From an uncultured Eubacteriales bacterium (lineage in GTDB: Bacteria > Bacillota > Clostridia > Oscillospirales > Acutalibacteraceae), in NCBI GenBank assembly GCA_948537335.1, contig CAOUJG010000002.1:1-64000 (forward strand): DNA of 64,000 bases. Reading direction: 5' to 3'. Positions 1 to 7,193 of this stretch are shown here, piece by piece (position 1 is the first letter of the stretch; every line of letters starts with the position of its first letter). The notes beneath the pieces are model-generated. The model worked only from the letters and a program-made list of their open reading frames with translations. It was not told where the DNA came from and did no database searches. Made by a program: the position numbers and the translations under genes.

Positions 1-267
1 CGATCGAAGCTGATTGTGAATTTTTTATTTTATCGCCCGCGTTTTAAGTTTGCAGGTCCTTTATAACTACCAAGACCATCGAGATAGCATCCGAGTGCAG
101 TTTACGTTCGGAGCTTTTGTTTTGTAGGTTGTTTGTATACATTTTATAGTCTCGAGGCTCAAAGCAGTTATTTTGACCATGCCAAGCCGGATATGAAGTA
201 TTATAATTAAGGCAATTGTTAGGCGACTCACAGGTTTAGTTAAGTAACAAATTTTAGCAAGATGGAA
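1..267. other. Left edge, no assignable gene
   Basis: Two plus-strand frames are open at the window edge for only 15 to 22 codons (one stops at 64-66), so the tail of an upstream gene may be present but cannot be identified. A weak terminator-like hairpin follows at 87-114. Nothing else is seen before the promoter at 268. Confidence 0.3.
87..114 (+). terminator. Possible intrinsic terminator
   Basis: GC-TCCGA pairs with TCGGA-GC around a single bulged A, and TTTTGTTTTG follows. The loop is long (13 bases), so the call is weak. It would end a gene lying left of the window. Confidence 0.35.
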
Positions 268-296
268 TTGATTTTTAAACAGCTTTGTGCTATAAT
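268..296 (+). promoter_or_regulatory. Sigma-A type promoter for the secreted-protein pseudogene
   Basis: TTGATT and TATAAT are separated by 17 bases, with an extended TG two bases before the -10. The spacer end TTTGTGC is almost the same as in the promoters at 4508, 27841 and 28639. It drives the leader and the broken gene at 456. Confidence 0.6.
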
Positions 297-321
297 TTAC
301 CCAAATATTAGGGGGAGTTGA

Positions 322-405
322 TTGAGAAAAAGAAAAAACAGAAATTTCAATGAAGGGGAGTCTCTGAAAAAGCTAATTAAAATACGGAAAAACAAATTAA
401 TTTAG
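322..405 (+). CDS. Possible short leader ORF, 27 residues, very basic
   Basis: A TTG codon follows a strong purine run (AGGGGGAG at 309-316) at a spacing of 5. It opens a 27-codon frame that is more than one third lysine and arginine. It lies between a clear promoter and the secreted-protein pseudogene. No family is recognised. It may be only a chance frame after a ribosome-binding-like sequence, and the support is the start context alone. Confidence 0.2.
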   Translation: MRKRKNRNFNEGESLKKLIKIRKNKLI

Positions 406-455
406 GTTTAAGCAATGGATTATTCAAAATTTGTATCAAAAAAGGAGCAATAAAA

Positions 456-1128
456 ATGAAAAATATATTAAAAATCAAGAAACTTTCTTCAGCATTGTTA
501 GTTGGAACTATTATGACAGGAATCAGTCAAATGAATGCAACGGCTGCGTTTGAACGAATGCCTGAATATAAACTCCATTATTAGGCTCTAGTGCAAACTC
601 TCATGAAATCTTTAATTGCAGAAAATTTCCTTTTTTAGAGTTTAATAAGAAAAACGGGAAAAATAGAATAATAGTTGATGTCTATGAAAATTCTGATGAT
701 AGCGTTAAACGTTTTTCCGAAAACGAAGGGGAACGGTATTTTTATAATGGAGAAGAGATAGAAGGATCCACTCGTATTGGGGATGTACACCCAAATGGAG
801 ATAATATACTTGTTGTTTATAACGGAAACCCCAATAAGACTGCTGCTGAAATTTGGGAAGAAACCGAGCGCAGCAGAGGTCAAATACTAGCAAATAATAA
901 ACTTGTTGATCTTGACAGTAAAGAGGAAGAAGAACTGGGAGAGGCCAACCTATATCGGAAGGAAACAATAGGTGAATATCCTTATATAGAAACAGATAAA
1001 TATAAAGCTACTTTTATTAATGGCCAGAAAGTGGACGAAAACAGATATTTTGGAGATTATGAAAACCTAAATGGAGATAATAGCGTTATTGTTTATACTA
1101 GTAGTGATCCAAACGCTCTTCCACAATA
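456..1128 (+). pseudogene. Broken secreted protein gene with an internal repeat
   Basis: An ATG with an AAGGAG site starts a typical signal peptide (basic start, hydrophobic core, alanines near residue 31), but the frame stops at 582-584 after 42 codons. Another frame, open from about 572 to the TAA at 1126-1128, continues with some 180 residues and has no start of its own. One inserted base between 570 and 584 would join them into about 220 residues. The second frame holds two copies of a roughly 35-residue unit, each with NG near its start and NGD or GD followed by a VVY or VIVY strand and ending DPN or NPN. No family is recognised. A sequencing error is the main alternative to real decay. 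Confidence 0.6.
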
Positions 1129-1222
1129 AAAAAATTTAAAAAAGTATTTATGGCTAATATACCCATTTGCAAAGCGTTTTGTCCAGCAGAAGGGGTAAGG
1201 ATTTACATCAGGAAAGATTAAA

Positions 1223-1246
1223 GGCGGTAGCATAAAAACTACCGCC
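1223..1246. terminator. Hairpin terminator between facing genes
   Basis: GGCGGTAG and CTACCGCC form a perfect 8-bp stem with an 8-base loop. A weak T-rich stretch lies on both sides, so it may serve the plus-strand pseudogene and the minus-strand remnant. Confidence 0.6.
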
Positions 1247-1265
1247 TCTTTGCTGCTATAAGGTT

Positions 1266-1400
1266 TTAAAATATATTGCAATCCTCAGCAGACCCACTGT
1301 AATCGCTGATATAATCATAATTATTATTTGAACTATGATCACAACCAACATCTTCGTTACTAGCAACTTCGTGGCTGTTGCAAAAAATCGTCATTATCAT
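1266..1400 (-). pseudogene. Small ORF or C-terminal remnant of a secreted protein
   Basis: A 44-codon frame can start at ATG 1400 behind AGAGGA. It is rich in Asn, Asp, Ser and Cys and has no signal peptide or known motif. Immediately upstream, another frame, which also continues past the stop of the neighbouring 1474 gene, encodes similarly Asn/Asp-rich sequence down to a run of six T/A pairs near 1382-1387. A one-base slip there would fuse the two. I therefore favour a decayed C-terminal segment, although an independent small gene cannot be excluded. Confidence 0.35.
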
Positions 1401-1473
1401 TGTTATTTTCCTCTGTAGAAATATCTAGAGATACAGGAGAAGGGCGGACTAATTATCCCCTAACAATTTTTAT

Positions 1474-2145
1474 TTAATCCCAAAATGTGGCCCAGTAAGG
1501 GCCTTTTGATATAAGATCATAGTTATGGAAGTCATCTTCATATGCACGGGTGCCTAAAGAGCTAAGATCATTTTGGCATTTTTGTTTTAGCTCATTTAAT
1601 TCTGCGCTAAGTTGTTCAATAGATTGGCGATAGTTTTTCATACCTTCTTTTGTAGAAAGAGGTGTAAAATCAGGAGTGTGACGGCTTATAGTAGATTCTT
1701 TATCCTTATAATATTGCGAAATAATATCTTCACATTCTTCTTTGTATGTTGGGTAATCACCGTCATATTGACTTGTTTGTTCCTTCACTTTTTCAGCAAT
1801 ATTTTCCTTTGTATTCCTGGAAGTTTCAGTTTTCATGTCCCAAAATTCTTTGAAGAGGTCTTCTGGAAAAATCTCTTCTATACTGTAGTTGTGAACGTAA
1901 AGATCAGGCTTCTTATTATTAGGAAAGACCGAGGGATCATCAGTCTTATTACTATAATGTTTTGCATAGGAATGATCTAGAATTTCTGGATCATACGTAG
2001 GACTGAAAAGAGGACATACGGAATCATACGTAGCGCTGGCGCTGTGGACAGATATTAATATTGGGCACAAAATTGCACAGCCAAACAAAATTGACTTAAC
2101 CAAAATTTTCTTTTTCACATTTAAACTTGACGTACTTTTTTTCAT
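1474..2145 (-). CDS. Secreted protein of unknown function, 223 residues
   Basis: The start is the ATG at 2145 (MKKSTSS...), placed 7 bases after TTAGGAG, rather than the upstream TTG. Residues 1-40 form a long signal peptide with a lysine-rich start, a hydrophobic core and an AxA-like site near residue 40. The mature part is hydrophilic with many Asp, Glu, Lys and Tyr, and a helical, possibly coiled-coil stretch near residues 155-190. Three or four cysteines are scattered through it. No catalytic motif or family was recognised. The region is AT-rich compared with the housekeeping genes, as are its secreted-protein neighbours, which suggests a fast-evolving accessory locus. Confidence 0.65.
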   Translation of the reverse strand: MKKSTSSLNVKKKILVKSILFGCAILCPILISVHSASATYDSVCPLFSPTYDPEILDHSYAKHYSNKTDDPSVFPNNKKPDLYVHNYSIEEIFPEDLFKEFWDMKTETSRNTKENIAEKVKEQTSQYDGDYPTYKEECEDIISQYYKDKESTISRHTPDFTPLSTKEGMKNYRQSIEQLSAELNELKQKCQNDLSSLGTRAYEDDFHNYDLISKGPYWATFWD

Positions 2146-2358
2146 AAAATTATCTCCTAACAAATTTTTAATTTTAACTTTTTAAACACCAATTTTTGCG
2201 CGATTTTTACAAAAGCACTCCTCCTTTTTATAAATTGTATCACAAATATTTATGGGAGACAACATTTTTCTATTGAAATTATAGGTTTGAGCAAGTCCTG
2301 AAACTATGGCCTTTTTTGAAGTTTTTATTAAGGCGATAATTATTGGCAAAAAACAAAA

Positions 2359-2386
2359 GCCCCGATGAACACTTTTTAATCGGAGC
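2359..2386 (-). terminator. Intrinsic terminator after the 2414 gene
   Basis: Read on the minus strand, GCTCCGAT pairs with ATCGGGGC (8 bp, one G-T) around a 12-base loop and is followed by TTTTGTTTTTT. Confidence 0.8.
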
Positions 2387-2413
2387 CTAGCAGCGCTAAC
2401 TTAATACAATATT

Positions 2414-2956
2414 TTAAGCTTTATTATTGCCGTAAAGTAAAAGTAAAGAAATCTCAGGGTTGTTTTCTTTAATTTTATCATCGTCGAATTCGGACTCACC
2501 AAGAACAACTAAAGTTTTAGTGTTAGGAAATTTTGCATCAGGATTAATTTTTGTAACTTTCATTTCGTTCCCTTCAAAAACTTCAAGACTTGAAGGGATA
2601 AATACTACGCCGTTGTTATTTTCTGTAGATCCCGTAACGTTTATAGAAGAACCAAAGGCATTATCTGCTTCAAAGGTTAGTGTGCAATGATTGTCTCCTT
2701 TATAGTCAAAGTTTCCCTCATCATTAATGACAGGAAAGCTAGCCTTCGTTCGAAAGGGCTGAGTAAGCGTAAGCTTAAGGCCTTTGCTTGACGATGCAGA
2801 TTTCTCTTCCTCCTCAAACAGCCATGCAATATTGCCTAAATTTTCTTCGTTGTTTTCTTCGAAAGATGCAAAGCTTGTAAAAGCTATTGCAGACGAAAGA
2901 CAGCACATAGCCAGTGCCGTGGCCGAAAAATTGCGCAAAAAGTTTTTCTTTTTCAA
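2414..2956 (-). CDS. Secreted protein of unknown function, 180 residues
   Basis: It starts at a TTG six bases after AAGGAGAG. An N-terminal signal peptide of about 30 residues (KKKNFLRN, then a hydrophobic core ending AFTSFASF) predicts export. The mature protein begins with an acidic segment and continues as a probable beta-rich domain with many Asn, Thr and Phe. One cysteine lies in the mature part. No known domain could be named. It has its own promoter (2989-3017) and terminator, so it is a single-gene unit, divergent from the GNAT gene. Confidence 0.65.
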   Translation of the reverse strand: MKKKNFLRNFSATALAMCCLSSAIAFTSFASFEENNEENLGNIAWLFEEEEKSASSSKGLKLTLTQPFRTKASFPVINDEGNFDYKGDNHCTLTFEADNAFGSSINVTGSTENNNGVVFIPSSLEVFEGNEMKVTKINPDAKFPNTKTLVVLGESEFDDDKIKENNPEISLLLLYGNNKA

Positions 2957-2988
2957 AAAAATCTCTCCTTAAAAATTATATTAAAGAA

Positions 2989-3017
2989 ATTATAATACCG
3001 GATGTAGAAAAAAGCAA
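2989..3017 (-). promoter_or_regulatory. Promoter of the 2414 secreted-protein gene
   Basis: On the minus strand TTGCTT and TATAAT are spaced by exactly 17 bases, ending about 20 bases before the AAGGAGAG ribosome site. Confidence 0.75.
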
Positions 3018-3052
3018 GCATTTTTTGTGAATTTTACAGAGATTTAAAATTG

Positions 3053-3081
3053 TTGCGCAGAATTTAAGTTTATTGTATAAT
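3053..3081 (+). promoter_or_regulatory. Promoter of the tandem GNAT gene
   Basis: TTGCGC-17-TATAAT. Transcription would begin near 3088, which rules out the in-frame start codon at 3073 for the GNAT protein and supports a start near 3145. Confidence 0.75.
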
Positions 3082-3144
3082 AATAATATATTTATTTTTA
3101 AAAACAACAATAACTTAAACATAACACACATTTTTGCGAAAGAG

Positions 3145-4056
3145 GTGATTGCGATTATTACGGTAGAAGAGTGGAATTCGCAGAACGACGCCGTTTATAA
3201 GCCATTTTTGGTGGATAGAATCAATAATGGCGGCGAAGATTTTGTCGCATATGGCGCCAAATGTGGCAATATTCCGTGCGGAGCGATATATGCAAGGCTA
3301 GAGAAGCCCGCTGTTGACGGGCGAACTCAGGCGAACGTGACGAGCTTTTTTGTTGCCTCTTTTTTTAGAGAAAAAGGCGCCGGGACGGCCTTACTGGATG
3401 CGCTCAAGCTTAGATTGAAAGACCTGAACGTAGATGCCATCCGGGTTAACGCGGTTACTTCGCAGGAAAACGTCGATCTGATAGACAAATTTTTGCAAAA
3501 GAAAGGGTTTTCGCCCGCCAGACTGCTAACAGAGGTCTATTTGTTTGAGCCGAAAGTTCTAGTAGAGAAAAATAAAATCATAAAATCGGCGCTACAGGGC
3601 AGTTTTGACCTGCCACCGAAAATATCTTTTTTGCCCAAAAACCTTGTGAGTCCAGATTTACTCGAGAAAGTCAAAAATAAGGATGGCATAGATTATCCGG
3701 ACGTGCTGTCTCCGTTTGCAAATGAGTTCAACTTGGACGACGAATGCACTCAGTTTGCGATTTTTGACAACAGTGAGATCGTCGGTTGGGTGACGGCTTT
3801 TCGCGTTAAAGAGAGCGCAATTCTGTATCGGTCGCTGTTTATTCGGGAAGACTACCGAAAAAAAGCCCTAGGCTTTGCGCTTCTTGGAGAATGCATAAAA
3901 AAGCATGTGGCGAAGTATTCCGATAAAATGGTGCTTTATGCGGTTGCGCTGGATAATTTAAACGCCAGAAAGCTCTTTTCGGTCTGCTTTAAGCACTATT
4001 ACAAGAGCAAAAAGTACGAATTTGAGGCGATTATGGACCTTCGGCAAGGTTTATAA
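3145..4056 (+). CDS. Protein with two GNAT N-acetyltransferase domains
   Basis: GNAT enzymes move an acyl group from acyl-CoA, or sometimes acyl-ACP, to an amine. Two copies of the fold are visible. In the first, a beta strand (TSFFVASFF) precedes the acyl-CoA loop REKGAGTALLDAL near residues 75-105. In the second, a similar strand precedes RKKALGFALLGE near residues 240-275. The start is uncertain: GTG 3145 lies inside the AGAGGTGA motif, and a rare ATT at 3154 would be better spaced. An acyl carrier protein gene follows on the same strand after a weak hairpin. That is compatible with a partnership, but the substrate is unknown. Confidence 0.75.
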   Translation: MIAIITVEEWNSQNDAVYKPFLVDRINNGGEDFVAYGAKCGNIPCGAIYARLEKPAVDGRTQANVTSFFVASFFREKGAGTALLDALKLRLKDLNVDAIRVNAVTSQENVDLIDKFLQKKGFSPARLLTEVYLFEPKVLVEKNKIIKSALQGSFDLPPKISFLPKNLVSPDLLEKVKNKDGIDYPDVLSPFANEFNLDDECTQFAIFDNSEIVGWVTAFRVKESAILYRSLFIREDYRKKALGFALLGECIKKHVAKYSDKMVLYAVALDNLNARKLFSVCFKHYYKSKKYEFEAIMDLRQGL

Positions 4057-4081
4057 ACCTATTATATATAAATTTTTGGAC

Positions 4082-4103
4082 AAGCCCTGGCATCGACGGG
4101 CTT
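4082..4103 (+). terminator. Weak hairpin between the GNAT and ACP genes
   Basis: AAGCCC pairs with GGGCTT over a 10-base loop and is followed by TTGCT. It may partly terminate transcription and lower acyl carrier protein expression, or it may simply end the GNAT transcript. Confidence 0.45.
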
Positions 4104-4154
4104 TTGCTATATGTTTTTGCGGATATTACGAAAATTTTACGTGGAGGGATTGCT

Positions 4155-4397
4155 ATGGAAAACATTGAGAGGACAGTTCGGGAGGAACTTGGCAAGATTG
4201 TGGAGGCCGACATGATGGCTGTTTCGGCGGATGAAGACATCACGAAGCTAGCGCAGCTGGACTCTTTGAGCGTTTTGGAGCTTATGGACATTATTGAGGA
4301 ACGTTTTGATATTGAAATTTCGCTGGGAGAAATTTCTAAAATAAGGACAATAGCCGACGTGATGCGGCTCATTTCGGCACGGGTAAAAAAAGACTAA
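4155..4397 (+). CDS. Acyl carrier protein, stand-alone
   Basis: An 80-residue acidic four-helix protein. It carries acyl chains on a phosphopantetheine arm attached to Ser37 in the motif LDSLSVLELM at the start of helix II. Helix II continues IIEERFDIEI, as in fatty-acid ACPs. The ATG at 4155 is chosen because GGAGGGA lies 7 bases upstream. No fatty acid synthase genes are adjacent, so this is probably an additional ACP, not the housekeeping one. The neighbouring GNAT gene makes a dedicated acyl-transfer role possible. Family assignment is firm; the specific pathway is unknown. Confidence 0.85.
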   Translation: MENIERTVREELGKIVEADMMAVSADEDITKLAQLDSLSVLELMDIIEERFDIEISLGEISKIRTIADVMRLISARVKKD

Positions 4398-4795
4398 CGA
4401 CCGGCCGTGGATTATTACCAAAAATAGTAGGCAAATTTTGAGCGAAAAATATCATAATTTTGACATAATTAATAAAAATACTTCTGAAACTTCTAACAAA
4501 AAATGGGTTGATTTTGTCGAATTTTGTGTTATAATTAACACATTGGCAAAACAGTTATGTTTTTTTAAGCTGAAGGGAGGGCATTTATATTTAAACTGAA
4601 CAAGTTTAAACTCAAAAGGTGCTATGCAGCAAAAAAATAAAGCTGAAATAAAAAAGGGGGAGGCGCAATTTAGCCAATAAAATTGCATGTTACTCTTTCT
4701 CGGAGAAAATAAAAATTATCTTTGGGGAATTTTATGTGCAAAAAATTTTATTTTCAGAAATTAATTTTATTGATTAAGAAAGGACTGATTTATTA
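4398..4795 (+). other. 398-base region with promoter and long leader
   Basis: No convincing gene. It holds the promoter at 4508-4535 and an AT-rich leader of about 250 bases. Within the leader, TTTAAACT (4590-4597) and AGTTTAAA (4603-4610) form an 8-bp stem with a 5-base loop. Two purine-rich sites (near 4575 and 4661) look like ribosome sites, but no frame of useful length follows them. Confidence 0.5.
4508..4535 (+). promoter_or_regulatory. Promoter of the surface protein gene
   Basis: TTGATT-16-TATAAT with an extended TG before the -10, ending TTTTGTGTTATAATTA. It closely resembles the promoters at 268, 27841 and 28639. Confidence 0.6.
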
Positions 4796-6235
4796 ATGAA
4801 AGGAAAAATTTTAAAAAGGGTAGCTAGCGCAATGCTAGGTTTGATGGTTGCATTTGCTGCAATTGAAGTAAACACCGCTTTTGCTGAGGATGTTCTTGCA
4901 TCGGGAACAACTGCAACAATTACGCTGACAAACTTTCACAATGACGGTAGAGCCGCTGGTGACAAATGCTATTTTGATGTTTACATTAACTTTGTGCCAA
5001 CCAAAGAAGAAGACAAAGGCAAAACTGTTAAGATAACAGAGATAGCATTTAATGTAGAGTTTGCCGGCAGTGACAAAATAGATTGTAATGACTTAACTAA
5101 GACGGCATTTACTCGTGTATATCAAACAGACTTTGATGGTGGTGTTGTAGTTAACAATAGTAACCACACGATAGGTTATGCATATCGTAAAGTTCCAACT
5201 ACTACGTCAGAGTCTATGGACTTTATTGCTGGACAAAATACATTTTTAGGTACAATGACTGCTACAGAAAAAGCTGACCCGGGTGATACATATGACTTTT
5301 TAGTCAATGGTTCGAGTGCTACAGGTAATGTAGCTAATGTAGCAGCTAAAGATGCTAAAGGTAATGCAAGTGCAGCAACGAAAGCAACCATTACAATGAA
5401 GTTTTGCAAACACGACAATAAGGATGCAACTTACACAGACAAAAATGCAAAAACTCACACGCTAAATTGCCCAGATTGCAACCAAGCAATTGTACAAGAT
5501 CACAATTTTACCGTGGGCAACGAGCAAACTGCACAGGCTGACGCTAACAAACTAGGTGGTAAATGGAGCAAATGTAAGTGCGGACTGTTAGGTTACACAA
5601 ACTTAAATAGACTAGATGGCGCTGCAGCATATCTAATGCCAGATGGCAAGACTTACATCTCTGCGTATGAAGCCTTGAACCAAATTGCCGTAGATATCGA
5701 AGGCTATAAGGTTATAATACAAGATGGTTTGAACAAATTTAACGGTAAGAAATTAGTGCTAACAGCTACAGAAGCTCCAGCAGACAGCGCTGTGCGTAAG
5801 GCCCTTGCTTCTAAAATAAGTGCAAACGGTAAGATTTTCACATTTACTCTTACTGCAGATGGCGAAGCTGTAAAAGCTGATGACATAAAAGAGGGCGGCA
5901 TCCGCGTGCTGTACCAACTTCCAGCAGGAAGTGCTTATGATGAATACGTACAACTCCTAAAGGATGCTGGTGTAACGGGTGACTTTGGAGCAAAAGCAGA
6001 AAAAGTTAACGACAAAGAGTACGTTGCAGTTTGGTCAAAAACAGTAGGCCCATATGTTCTGCCAAACGGCGCAGCACCTGCTGAAGAGGAAGCAAAGAAA
6101 ACTACTACAACAAGCACTAGCGGAAAATCTGCAAAGACTGGTGACGCTGCCGGAATGGTATGCCTAGCTGCTTCGGGATTGCTGGTAGTTGCTAGCTTGT
6201 ACATGGAACTCATGAAAAAGAAAAAGAACGCTTAA
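4796..6235 (+). CDS. Surface protein with C-terminal wall or membrane anchor
   Basis: A signal peptide (residues 1-30, ending TAFA) is followed by a beta-rich N-terminal part (about 35-200) whose strands and ITEIAFNVEF segment resemble cohesin-like or other immunoglobulin-like surface domains. A middle section (about 201-260) has Cys/His pairs (FCKH, CPDC, CKCG) that could bind metal. After a Thr-rich linker comes SAKTGD, a hydrophobic span of about 20 residues and a KKKKNA tail. This is the layout of a sortase substrate, but the motif is a loose LPxTG variant, so a plain membrane anchor is also possible. It stands alone between its own promoter and terminator. Partners and ligand are unknown. 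Confidence 0.65.
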   Translation: MKGKILKRVASAMLGLMVAFAAIEVNTAFAEDVLASGTTATITLTNFHNDGRAAGDKCYFDVYINFVPTKEEDKGKTVKITEIAFNVEFAGSDKIDCNDLTKTAFTRVYQTDFDGGVVVNNSNHTIGYAYRKVPTTTSESMDFIAGQNTFLGTMTATEKADPGDTYDFLVNGSSATGNVANVAAKDAKGNASAATKATITMKFCKHDNKDATYTDKNAKTHTLNCPDCNQAIVQDHNFTVGNEQTAQADANKLGGKWSKCKCGLLGYTNLNRLDGAAAYLMPDGKTYISAYEALNQIAVDIEGYKVIIQDGLNKFNGKKLVLTATEAPADSAVRKALASKISANGKIFTFTLTADGEAVKADDIKEGGIRVLYQLPAGSAYDEYVQLLKDAGVTGDFGAKAEKVNDKEYVAVWSKTVGPYVLPNGAAPAEEEAKKTTTTSTSGKSAKTGDAAGMVCLAASGLLVVASLYMELMKKKKNA

Positions 6236-6256
6236 GTTCTTCCTTCTAAAATAATT

Positions 6257-6286
6257 AAAAACCACACAGAATCTTGTGTGGTTTTT
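6257..6286. terminator. Strong bidirectional terminator
   Basis: AAAAACCACACA and TGTGTGGTTTTT form a perfect 12-bp stem with loop GAATCT. The A and T tracts make it work for both the surface protein gene and pduL, which converge here. Confidence 0.9.
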
Positions 6287-6309
6287 GTTTTGCGCATGAA
6301 AAATATCGA

Positions 6310-6882
6310 TTAAATGAGGACTTCGCCATACGTGGGTCCTGCTATGATGCCGGCAGCATTGGTTTCGTCGGTGTCTATATGCATGGCCGGGGCAAAGTTC
6401 TTACTTACGCGGACTATCACATTCTCGAACGTCAACGAACGATGCTCTGTTTGCACCGCCACCCGTACGGTTTGACCATCGGAGAGATTATGAGCCTCGG
6501 CAGAGTGTGGGTCCATATGAATATGCCGTTTGGCGATGATGACTCCGTGCGGGATTTCGAGCTTTCCGTTTGGCCCAACCAACATACAACCGGGAGTCCC
6601 TTCTAAGTTGCCGGAGTCTCGGACGGGAACGCTCAGACCCAGATTTATCGAGTCGGTTAGCGAGATCTCCACCTGAGTTTGTGCTCTTAGTGGCCCGAGC
6701 ACCGCCACTTTGGCGAATTTATTTTTTGGGCCGACGACCTCTAGCCGCGCGGTACTTACGAATTCGCCGGGCTGGGAGAGTTCCTTTTGGACTGCGAGCT
6801 CCGCGCCGCGGCCAAACAAGACTTCAAAGTCGCTGCGAGACAAGTGGATATGCCGCGCAGAAGTTTCGACTAAAATTTTCAC
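6310..6882 (-). CDS. pduL: Phosphate propanoyltransferase (PduL-type phosphotransacylase)
   Basis: PduL swaps CoA and phosphate on short acyl groups (acyl-CoA + Pi to acyl-phosphate), feeding acetate or propionate kinase. It is a two-barrel zinc enzyme. Metal-binding histidines are visible in ARHIHLS near the start and in AKRHIHMDP in the second half, with PxHIDTDE close to the C-terminus. Length is normal at 190 residues. The GTG at 6882 is chosen since GAGGTGA sits just upstream, so the protein begins VKILVETS. There is no N-terminal encapsulation peptide and no microcompartment gene nearby, so a cytosolic role in place of Pta is likely. It is divergent from rpoB. Confidence 0.9.
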   Translation of the reverse strand: MKILVETSARHIHLSRSDFEVLFGRGAELAVQKELSQPGEFVSTARLEVVGPKNKFAKVAVLGPLRAQTQVEISLTDSINLGLSVPVRDSGNLEGTPGCMLVGPNGKLEIPHGVIIAKRHIHMDPHSAEAHNLSDGQTVRVAVQTEHRSLTFENVIVRVSKNFAPAMHIDTDETNAAGIIAGPTYGEVLI

Positions 6883-6979
6883 AAAAATCACCTCAGAGCA
6901 AAAATGCTGGTCAGACCGCTGTTTACAAGATACTCAACCCGCCCTGCAAAAATGATTAAAATAAAAATGCTAAAAATGC

Positions 6980-7008
6980 TTGACTTTTTAGGGCGTTTGT
7001 AATAAAAT
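6980..7008 (+). promoter_or_regulatory. Promoter of rpoBC
   Basis: TTGACT-17-TAAAAT. A second -10-like TATACT lies at 7011. It gives an rpoB leader of roughly 180 bases. Confidence 0.65.
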
Positions 7009-7115
7009 GATATACTGCATTAAAAATGGATTTTTGAAGCTTAAATAGATTAATTGTAGCACCATTTCGACAAAAAATCAAGGGTTTTGTTTTAAATTTT
7101 GTGTTAATTATTATG

Positions 7116-7158
7116 ATTGGGCGCTTTTGCGCGGTGCTGTGCGGATCTGCGGCCCGAT
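7116..7158 (+). promoter_or_regulatory. Structured GC-rich element in the rpoB leader
   Basis: ATTGGGC (7116-7122) pairs with GCCCGAT (7152-7158), and a competing GCGC-TTTT-GCGC hairpin overlaps its left arm. It stands out in an otherwise AT-rich leader, about 35 bases before the start codon. Its function is unknown. Confidence 0.4.
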
Positions 7159-7193
7159 TGTATTATTGAATATTGACAAAAGGATGAATTGGA

